Assembly: GCA_034509755.1 (NCBI GenBank) | Contig: CM067557.1 | Span: 16,352,001-16,416,000, forward strand | Reading direction: 5' to 3' | Source of the DNA: Anisodus tanguticus | Lineage: Eukaryota; Streptophyta; Magnoliopsida; Solanales; Solanaceae | Length of the DNA stretch: 64,000 nt | In this document: positions 56,673-64,000 of the stretch, one piece after another | How positions within the stretch are numbered: position 1 is the first letter of the stretch | How the letters are laid out: the number at the start of each line of letters is the position of its first letter | Translations under genes and position numbers: made by a program | Notes under the pieces: model-generated | What the model was told of the DNA's origin: nothing | Seen by the model: only the letters and a program-made list of their open reading frames with translations | Databases searched by the model: none

Positions 56673-57503
56673 TCATTTTGCTTTACCGTTATGAGGGGAG
56701 GTGTGGGGATACGAAAAATGAAAAACCATGCCATTATTTATGCAGAATTTGTGAAACATGGAATTATTAAAGTCACGACCATTATCACGCTGAAAAGATT
56801 TGATGGTTTTTTCAAATTGTGTTTTAATAAAAAGAGAGCTAGTGATGGGAGATGTCCACAAATCAGCAGGAATAATGTCAAAAGGAGAGAACGTAATGCT
56901 TAAAGACGACTTAAAAGGAAGACGAACATGTTTGCCTAAAGAGCAAGAAACACAATGCTGGGCAAGTTTTCCATTATTACATCTAATAAAGTTATTGCCT
57001 CTAAGAAAATTAGAAATTGGGGCTCTTGGGTGTCCAAGCCTATTATGCCAAGTTGATGGAGAGATAGCAGCGAGAGATATGGGAGAGCATGAGCTGGCAG
57101 CGGAAATGGATGGGAACGGATAGAGACCCCCCGTGCTATTGCATCTCGTAAGAGGTGTCCCCGTATGAAGATCCTTCACAATGAAACCAAAAGGGTCAAT
57201 GTCAACAGAGACCGAATTATTACGAGTAAATTTCCGGATAGATATTAAATTTTTAATAATGTTAGGAGCATACAATAAGTTGTTTAGAGAGAATGGTAGG
57301 TGAGGTGGTTGGGTGTAGGTTGTACCATAACCCTGAATTGGAATATGGTGGCCATTACCAACAGTAATAAATTGATGATACTTTAACTGAAATAGTTTGA
57401 GAAGATTACCTGTCGAGCGGGTGAGATGAGATGTGGCACCTGTGTCCATGTACCAATTTTCATCGGGTTGATGCAAGTTTAAGGTACCGAAAGCCTGACC
57501 CAA
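56673..57503 (-). pseudogene. copia P protease-integrase ORF with in-frame integrase deletion
   Basis: 276 open codons. The protease site WYMDTGATSHL is intact. GAG-pre-integrase shows WHNRLGHPRAPISNFLRG and CVSCSLGKHVR. The integrase core starts PADLWTSPITSS but jumps to LFIKTQFEKTIKSFQRDNG, lacking the roughly 40 residues with LDDYSNFLW-type sequence that lie between the first and second catalytic Asp in relatives. The frame is kept. It ends near SPHNGKAK. Confidence 0.9.
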
Positions 57504-57823
57504 CTCTGTGTGGGCCAGATCGTGAGTCTCGCCCGGGTCCGGCGGGCGACAGTGGGGCTCGGTCCCTGGCCCAAAATGATGGGTGGCTAGGCCTGCGGGT
57601 ACTATGTATTGCCCGTAGGCTGAGGCCCAATTTCCTGAATTTGTCCAAGGGTATGGGCCAGACCACGTCCACTGTTGGGTTGGGGCAAGCTTCTGCTGGG
57701 CCTTTCCTCTGCCTCCACCGCGGCGTCCAGCGATTGGTGGTAGTCCGACAGTGGTGGCTGGGTGGTAGGGGCCGCATTTGTGATCGGATGTTCAACCGCT
57801 AATGCGTTTTGATTATGGGCATC

Positions 57824-58512
57824 CTATTTGGCACGTCGGATTTCCTCCAAAAGTAATTGTGAACGTGCCATGTTGAAACTCGGTAGTGGGTCGGCTTGTT
57901 GAATCATAGTGGCTAGCGTATCGTATTCTCCTTTCGGTAAGCCAGAAACAAGTTGTAGGACCATCTTTGTGTCGGAGATGGGTGTCCCCACATTGGATAA
58001 TTGGTCTCCAACTAATTTTAACTGTTTACAATAGTTAGACATGCTAAAATAATTCTCGAGACATGTATTATCAAATTGTTGCTCCAAATACGCAGCCCTG
58101 GTATTTTTGTTGTCCAGAAATATTTATTTCAATCGTACCCATAATTCATGAGTCGAGACACCTGTTTTCATAATTGTATGAAGCAAATATTTGGAGATGG
58201 TGCAGTATATCCACTATTTAACTATAATGTCAAGACGACGCCAAGTAGAGTCTGCAACATCAATGGGACGGAAAAGATAGTCGTCAATATGGTCAAGCAC
58301 GTTATACGCGCAGGCGTGAATACGAAAGAGTTCGACCCACGAGGAGTATTTACCATCTTCTTGATCAAGAGTGATGGAAATAAAAATTTTGATATTTGTG
58401 ACGGCAAAAGTCGGATGAAATAAGATGTGTAGGAGGGAGCGGGAGGGTTTTCTATGACGACAGGGGAAGTAGCGGAAGCTGGGGGAGAATTAGGAGGGGT
58501 CAAGGAAGCCAT
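57824..58512 (-). pseudogene. copia P gag remnant
   Basis: ATG 58512 opens an N-terminal region (58512-58222). Stops follow near the QWIY segment at 58210. The C-terminal part of the core is open at 58087-57824 (CKQLKLVGDQLSNVGTPIS, MVLQLVSGLPKGEYD, ARSQLLLEEIRRAK). The tail toward 57500 is Pro/Arg-rich. No zinc knuckle is visible. Confidence 0.83.
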
Positions 58513-58782
58513 TTATTTTGTTTTCGGAAGAAGGACAAAAGTTTTTATGGTCTCGGGTAAGTTGAAAAGACATGCAAAAAAAAAAAGTTTTGATTGTTTT
58601 TCTCGGTTAAAGGAAAAGGTAAGACACAGGGAGCAGATAATTCTGCAAAAAGCAGTCTGTGGCAGCCGAGAATGGTTTTTGCTTTTGATTGTTTCTCGTG
58701 GAAAGCACAGACACCGAGAAATCACAGAAGCCTAAGTGAGGCTGAATGAAATAATTATGGTTTAGGTTTTGGCTCTACCATG

Positions 58783-58828
58783 TAAGATTGTGTTAATCTC
58801 CCTTGGAGAGTCTTTCTCATTAATATAT
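58783..58828 (-). repeat. 5' LTR stub of copia P
   Basis: TGTAAGATTGTGTTAATCTC through TTTCTCATTAATA matches the first about 45 bp of the F LTR at 16837. It then stops where the inverted repeat begins. Confidence 0.82.
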
Positions 58829-58860
58829 ATATAGAGTATATTTGGGTAATATACGTTAAT
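58827..58860 (-). repeat. Right arm of inverted repeat around copia P
   Basis: Reverse complement of 54717-54750 with two mismatches. Confidence 0.85.
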
Positions 58861-59572
58861 ATCTATAATATGACAAATGAATCCAAAACTAACACAAAGC
58901 GTGGCAGTCAACTCTTTTGACAATTTGTATCAAGTCTCTTTCAGTCTTGCCAATTGAGCTGACAAAATCACCTGTGTAGCCCGAACGGACCTTGAAATAT
59001 GACGGGCTAAGTGGGTCTGCCCTCCATTTGAGTGCACCTTAAATGGTCAGCCCAAAGAGGGTCGTGGTTGGGCTGGGTCAGTTCTTGATTGTTTTTATCA
59101 AAAAATTTCAAAAACAAATTGCACTTTTTTCCTTCAAACGAGTTGGTCTTAATTTTTGCCCTTCAAATTGTCAGAACATAAGTTCTTTAAGGACACGAAA
59201 CATAACTTGTGGGATATCAAAAATATAAATTTATGCTCCGCGAAAAAGTTACTTGCGTTCGGGGGAAAAAATTAGAGACTAGCACAAACTAGGGGCAGAA
59301 GTGCCAATGACCCCTTTTTCAATTTAAATTCTAAAATCAAAAAGCAAAAACATAAATTTTACAGAATAATATTACATAGTGTTGCTAATCAAGTCTCAAG
59401 TCCATAATTAAATTATTATAATAATACTTATTAAGTATTAACATATTATATTAAAACACAAAAAGAAAACTAACATACATAAGAGAATAATAAAATTGAG
59501 AAAGAAAAAAAACACTTGTTTACAACTGAACTTGGAGAATGGAAATATCATACGGAGGAGAGTGAAAGAGAG
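58861..59572. other. Intergenic stretch with unassigned repeat character
   Basis: No gene. Words such as GGGCTAAGTGGGTCTGCC and CTGACCCAA recur here and near 60540, suggesting an old repeat, but no boundaries could be set. Confidence 0.4.
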
Positions 59573-60460
59573 CAGTGCTTTCAAAGGCATTTTCGGGTCG
59601 AGTCTCCGGGCGAGTCTTGGAGCGGGGGGAGGGGAGAGGAGGGGGAGGGTTATGGGGGGAGGAGGGGGAGGGTTATCAAAAAGGCTACGGGGCGATGAAA
59701 GATGTAGATTCATAGGGCGTAAGCTCTAGAATTTGGGGAGTAAGTCCCAGGCGCAAAAGCGTAAGTCCCGGACGTAAAAGCATATGTCCAGGCATTAAAT
59801 TTAATTTTTTATTATTTTAAAAGTATTTTTCCTATACATTATGATTTTTATTATTGGTGTAATGATATTTATACTTCATGTTTTCATGTTATAGTGATTT
59901 TTCTAAAATATATAAATAAAAAAAGCAACTTTCATAGAAAATAACCTTGTGATAAATAGTTTTTTAGATAATTATGTCTGAAGTTGAATGGATAGAGATT
60001 TCATAGCACTATGTTTCTGAAGCAACTCTATTCATTTTTTGTCATTGCTCTTACACCTTTTACCCTTCTCCTTCTTTAGAATATATAAATAAAAATCAGT
60101 GCAAATATAGTTGAGGGTGTGAATGACTAATAGATGTGGAGATTGATGATGAAGTGGATGAAAATTTCATTTTAATGAGTATCTAGGCTAGTACAATCAT
60201 TTTTTTGTATTTTTACCTTTCTCAAATAATAATTGTAACAATTGTTTTATATTATTGGTGATTTATTTGAATTTATTTGCAGAATTTTAATAAAAAATTT
60301 ACTCTTGCTTATTTTATTAGTAATCAAATTATAAAATTGAAGACTCATGAGACATACACCCCGAAGATCTATGGGACTTATGCCACATCTCTCGGGGCTT
60401 ACGTCTCGCCCCGTGCTGTGCAAAACGCCTCATCTAGCGCCCCCGCCTCTTAAAACACTT
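59573..60460. mobile_element. Non-autonomous hAT element (MITE-like), 888 bp, exact 8-bp target duplication
   Basis: AAAGAGAG occurs at 59565-59572 and 60461-60468. The ends are CAGTGCTTTCAAAGGC on the left and AAGTGTTTTAAGAGGC (reverse complement) on the right, matching at 12 of 16 positions. CAGTG-type termini and 8-bp duplications are hAT hallmarks. The ends are GC-rich (GAGGGGGAGGG repeats near 59618-59680, GCGCCCCCGCC near 60437) and the middle is AT-rich. No transposase is encoded. Confidence 0.9.
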
Positions 60461-60649
60461 AAAGAGAGAAGAGAATTTTTAGTCTTTTACTTTTAATTTT
60501 CATATTTCTGAATTGAATATAAAAAATTCAATTGGCCCACGGGCTGACCCAATACTGCTTGGGCAATTCACACGATAACCCTTATTTTAGGATGGTCTTT
60601 AGTTTTGCCTCTCAAATTGATGGTCTTTAATTTTTGTCCTTTACCTAAA
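60461..60649. other. Short spacer, nothing recognised
   Basis: Right target duplication of the hAT MITE, then AT-rich sequence. Confidence 0.4.
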
Positions 60650-61115
60650 AAAATTATCAAAAATATTCTTGAGGTTGTGCGTTCGAATCTCAACAGAGTA
60701 AAAAAGAAAAAAATCCGCAAGACAAGATTTCAATAAAAAATATGCCTATCCGGACAAAATTGTATAGAAATTATGCCTTAAGGGGGCATAGTTTCTATTT
60801 AATTATTTCTCTGAAAATACCTTTGAGGTTGTGGGTTCGAAACCAGCAGAGTAAAAAAGAAAAAAAAACAGTAAGGCAAGATTTCATAGAAATTATGCCT
60901 TAAGGGACATAATTTTTATGTAACTATGCCTGAAGGCAAAGTTTCGTTGAAAAATCAAGATTATGCCTTGTCCGACTAGTTACATAGAGAGGGGCATAGT
61001 CTCTATATAACTTTCGCCTAATATGCATAATTTATATGAAACTTTTGCCTTGCAATTTTTTTTTCTTTTTTTACCTGTGCTGGGATTCGAACCCAGAATC
61101 TCTGGTTTAGTAAAC
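60650..61115. repeat. Repeat family with B-box-like words: two direct copies and one inverted copy
   Basis: Copies near 60668-60745 (GTTGTGCGTTCGAATCTCAA) and 60828-60905 (GTTGTGGGTTCGAAACCAGC) share GAGGTTGTGsGTTCGAA, CAGAGTAAAAAAG, an A-rich run and GGCAAGATTTCA, then ATTATGCC words. A third copy is inverted at about 61040-61110 (CTGGGATTCGAACCCAG on the plus strand). GGTTCGAATCC is the tRNA T-arm/B-box motif used by SINEs, but no A box or full tRNA head was found. Confidence 0.65.
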
Positions 61116-61781
61116 CCGCAAATAAAAAGTATTTTGACACATAAATTTTCATTAAATGAGAAGTAGAGATAAAAATTAAAAATCAACAAATTAAGGGGAA
61201 AAATTAAAGACCAACCCGTATGAAGGGAAATCCACTCAATTTTTTGATGCTTCCTCGATCAAGCCTCAAGGTTTGGCAAAATTTGGGCCAAGCTAAAACA
61301 TTTCGGTCTTAAATTAGTTTGAAAAATCCTAGCCCAACCCTATTAAATAAAGGGCTAGGCTAGATCAACCTATCGAGCCAAACCCATATTAAGCCAATAG
61401 TATATTCGGGCTTATCCTCGGCCTAGCACATCCCATATACACAATAAACGTAGTGGTAGTAGTAAATTATTTTCGACGGGAGAGTATGTGTTGTTTTTTT
61501 GCTAAATTTTGTTTTCCAGAAATTTTCTTTTGCTTTAATTTTTTACAACATCTCTACTTATCGGTAGAGATAAAGTTTGTACACTTTACCCTCCTCAAAC
61601 CCCAATCGTGAGATTACACTGAATATGTTCTTGTTGTTGTTGTTTCTTTTTCAAATTTTTAAAAATAAGTGATAGCAACTGAGTTACTATTTTTATCAGA
61701 TTATCATTAATGTTTAACAAAAATATTATCTTTAAAACTACCTGGTTATGCAAATATGTTAACACCATAGGTACTTAAAAC
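61116..61781. other. Spacer up to the second hAT copy
   Basis: No gene or clear element. The last 8 bases (61774-61781, CTTAAAAC) would be the left target duplication of the hAT copy. Confidence 0.4.
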
Positions 61782-62401
61782 TAAGGGTGGCCAGTGGGCC
61801 GGGACGGCCTGACCCCGAGTAAAAAAAAAAAAAAAAATGGTAGCGGGACTCGAACTCAGGACGGGACAATGTCTCGTCCCGCCAGACCCGAGCCCGCCCC
61901 AGGCCCGCCCGCCCCGAGCCCGTCCCGAGCCCGCCCCCGATCCCCCTTTGCAAATATAGTCGTTGCACCAACGACCGTTTTAGATTTTGGCCGTTGGGCA
62001 ACGGCCATTTTTGGCCTCCCCCACCCCCCTACCCCTTAATATTTATTTTTAACCCATAAGTTATTATATTTACACTTTAACCCAATTTTCCAACTATAAA
62101 TAACTCATTTTCTCTTCATCTTTCTCACAAATCTTCCTACAATCTCTCTAATCTCTCAATATATCTCTCTACAAGTCTACATTGTTTACTAAATATTCAA
62201 TTTTATTTATTCATTTGGGAATTGGGAGTGAAGTTGGCAACTAGCTTGAGGATCTTCCATCGAGCAAAGTTTCAATTTTCAACCTCTCGATTACACGTCG
62301 GCGTTTGGTACATTCGTTCCTTCATTAAATTATTATTGTCTGTTTATTTTATTTAGCGCACTTAATTTTATTATATTTAATTATTTATTATCATAATTAA
62401 A

Positions 62402-62626
62402 ATGAAAGAATTAAGAGGTATGTTTAAGGGTAAGGGTAAGGGTGCTTCTTCTAGTATGGGCAACCAGGGCAAGGGTACTTCTTCTAGTCATCTTATTCCT
62501 ACACAGGATGATTTTGTTGATACTCAACATTTCCCTACAATACCAATAGATTTAGACGAGGAGCTATTTTCTGGAACTCAAGAAGACTTTAATTTAGGGT
62601 TTCCTACAACTACTTGTTGCTTATGA
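62402..62626 (+). pseudogene. hAT S transposase N-terminal fragment
   Basis: 74 codons: MKELRGMFKGKGKGASSSMG, an acidic segment (PIDLDEELFSGTQEDFNL), then a shifted tail GFPTTTCCL created by the deletion. The BED zinc finger is missing. The frame differs from that of the C-terminal ORF. Confidence 0.88.
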
Positions 62627-62681
62627 CTATAGAAAATCTATAACTTTATTTTTTAACTCTCATAATCAAAATCCAGCTGAT

Positions 62682-63716
62682 ATGATTGTAGATAGTGATT
62701 GGATGAAAATTTTCGAACTTATTGTATTTTTAGAGAAATTTTTTCAAGCAACAAAAGAATTTTCCGGTATATATTATCCTACTATTTCAACTATGTTGTT
62801 TTATATAACTCTAATATTTTTATTACTTAGTGAATATATGAAAAAACCAGCTTATATGACAGCTATTAAAAAAATGTTTATCAAAATAAAAAAATATTTT
62901 ATTTCTATTCCCACTATTTATATTATTGGTTATGTATTAAACTCGACTATTAAAATAAACGGTACTAAATCACTACTTGAAACTATTTACGATTGTATAG
63001 AAGTACTACCACCTCCAAATCCCAAAAATCTAAATCACCCACCACCTATTGAACAAACTAAAGAAGAAGTGTTGTCTAGCGTAGAACACCAATGCAAAAA
63101 AATATATAGGTTTTATCAACAAGAAAATGCTAGTAACTTACCGGCTTCCATACCATCTTCTTCATCTTCAACACAACCTCACAAAAGACATGTTGTTTCT
63201 GCGGCTAGTATTGAAAGCCTCAGAAATAGAATGTGCGGCCGTACCTTTACTACTAACCAAATTAGAGAGTTGGATATTTTTGTTTTGCAGGATTCTGTAT
63301 CGTACCAAGAAGTTATCAATGAAGATGGACATGAAGATTTGCTGAAATACTGGAGGGGGAATGAGAAGACCTTTCCGACACTTTCATTGATGGCCCGAGA
63401 TGTTTTGAACATTCAAGCGTCATCAACTGCGTCTGAAAGCGCTTTTTCTGCCGGCAGATATCAAATAGGAGACCACACACACTCATTAGCCGGAGACAGC
63501 TTGGAAATTACAGTATTATTCAGAGATTGGATACGAGCGGAGCAGAGAAGGTGCGGTCAACCGGAGATCAACGAAGAAGAAGACGAAAACTACAACGAAA
63601 TCTTATCCGAAGGTGGTGGAAGCGACGTGGATCAATTTGACCAACAAATATCAATTCCAACTGAAGAACCACATGAAATTATCAAGCAATTAGAACAGGT
63701 TTTTTTGAGAATGTAA
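62682..63716 (+). CDS. hAT S transposase C-terminal region, open 344-aa frame
   Basis: The frame from ATG 62682 has no stops. It covers the last part of the hAT core (DWMKIFELIVFLEKFFQATK, FSGIYYPTISTMLFYITLIF) and the C-terminal dimerisation domain (ELDIFVLQDSVSYQEV, LLKYWRGNEKTFPTLSLMA, DVLNIQASSTASESAFSAG). It ends with an acidic tail and TAA at 63714. It keeps the Tyr codon that is TAA in element C. Without the BED finger or the Asp/Asp/Glu catalytic residues it cannot cut DNA. If translated, it might still pair with full transposase, which is inference. Confidence 0.85.
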   Translation: MIVDSDWMKIFELIVFLEKFFQATKEFSGIYYPTISTMLFYITLIFLLLSEYMKKPAYMTAIKKMFIKIKKYFISIPTIYIIGYVLNSTIKINGTKSLLETIYDCIEVLPPPNPKNLNHPPPIEQTKEEVLSSVEHQCKKIYRFYQQENASNLPASIPSSSSSTQPHKRHVVSAASIESLRNRMCGRTFTTNQIRELDIFVLQDSVSYQEVINEDGHEDLLKYWRGNEKTFPTLSLMARDVLNIQASSTASESAFSAGRYQIGDHTHSLAGDSLEITVLFRDWIRAEQRRCGQPEINEEEDENYNEILSEGGGSDVDQFDQQISIPTEEPHEIIKQLEQVFLRM

Positions 63717-64000
63717 TTTTTTTAAATGCAATTTTATTATGTAATTTGCAACTTTTGGACAACACCACAAAGTTGCAATTTCGACAATTGTATTTGTATT
63801 ACAAAAAAATCATATGTCTATTAAATAATATAAGAGACACAAAAACAGCCTTGGGATGTTTTTATTACACTATCTTGTCTTGTTTATTGAGTTTTTTTTA
63901 TACATATGTTATTAAAAAAAAAAAAAAAGGAAAACCCGCTGGAACCCGACCCCGCCCCGCCCGATTCTGACAGGATCGGGATCGGGACGGGACTGGAGCA

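Larger units (their letters stand above)
54755..58828 (-). mobile_element. Ty1/copia fragment P lacking RNase H and 3' LTR
   Basis: The minus-strand order is a 5' LTR stub (58783-58828), primer-binding site (TGGTAGAGCC-like), gag, protease, integrase, linker and RT, stopping about 54761 after the palm. There is no RNase H, polypurine tract or 3' LTR. Both ends are replaced by an inverted repeat (54717-54750 and 58827-58860). It belongs to the E/F family. Confidence 0.87.
61782..64000 (+). mobile_element. hAT transposon S, internally deleted sister of element C, right end outside window
   Basis: It starts TAAGGGTGGCCAGTGGGCCG, the terminal repeat of element C. It follows C collinearly in opposite orientation through the GC-rich subterminal region, the leader (TCTCTCTACAAGTCTACATT) and the transposase start. 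About 1.14 kb of transposase are missing between EDFNL and LLVAYDY. The 3' end again becomes GC-rich (63930-64000) and is cut by the window edge. Confidence 0.94.

Noticed and set aside
59438..59729. Pro-rich minus-strand frame (PPPPPPITLPLL)
   Set aside because: Low-complexity translation of GGGGGAGGG repeats at the hAT MITE end.
61070..61110. Possible tRNA gene on the minus strand (GGGTTCGAATCCCAG)
   Set aside because: Only a T-arm-like stretch is present; no acceptor stem, anticodon arm or D arm fits around it, and related copies nearby behave as a dispersed repeat.
1..64000. CRISPR-like arrays, bacterial operons, biosynthetic clusters
   Set aside because: The tandem repeats seen are microsatellites or LTR-internal arrays without spacers; all recognisable coding content is plant host gene, organelle fragment or transposon.

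Overview
The window is repeat-rich nuclear DNA from a flowering plant, most likely a eudicot. The Solanaceae are a plausible guess from the style of the repeats, but that is inference. The evidence for plant DNA is nested Ty1/copia and Ty3/gypsy LTR retrotransposons, hAT and Stowaway DNA elements, intron-split genes for plant-specific families (a xyloglucan endotransglucosylase and a ROP-interactive CRIB protein), and a piece of mitochondrial nad7. There are no operons, CRISPR arrays, rRNA genes or complete tRNA genes.

Layout, left to right. 1-5448: decayed + strand copia (A), its 5' end outside the window. 5571-6102: two exons of an XTH-like gene on the minus strand, with a broken splice donor. 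6304-9746: hAT transposon (C) with an exact 8-bp target duplication. 9806-10050: Stowaway MITE. 10686-15516: minus copia (E). 15590-17003: the gag end of a related copia (F). 17131-21522: complete minus copia (G) with target duplication GTGTG. 21890-25456: truncated minus copia (I). 25457-29722: 3' half of a Ty3/gypsy chromovirus (J) with a 2.1-kb LTR. 29723-34515: + copia (K) without a 5' LTR. 34963-41643: minus copia of a different, TNT1-94-like lineage (M) with two 911-bp LTRs. 43486-43593: unspliced mitochondrial nad7 homology (NUMT). 46107-53430: a RIC (CRIB-domain) host gene whose last coding exon is split by a 4,980-bp copia (N) with target duplication CATAC. 54717-58860: truncated copia (P) bracketed by inverted repeats. 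59573-60460: non-autonomous hAT MITE with an exact 8-bp duplication. 60650-61115: a fold-back repeat family. 61782-64000: a second, internally deleted copy of hAT C, cut by the window edge.

Copies A, G, K and N form one copia family: shared polypurine tract GACTGCGGGGGTG or close variants, LTRs of about 220-290 bp, and a Pro/Ala/Gly linker between integrase and reverse transcriptase. E, F and P form a second family, and I is related to the first. No retroelement polyprotein is intact. Typical damage is frameshifts, stops, lost catalytic residues (protease DTG, reverse transcriptase YVDD) and large internal deletions. N is the least decayed.

I found no convincing new functional system. The most informative observations are: the RIC coding exon split by a retrotransposon; the XTH gene with a GT-to-GA donor next to a retroelement; a palindrome at the same LTR end in the family that keeps its pairing while its sequence changes; a hAT deletion derivative that still encodes a stand-alone dimerisation region; and an element-like inverted repeat around a headless, tailless copia.
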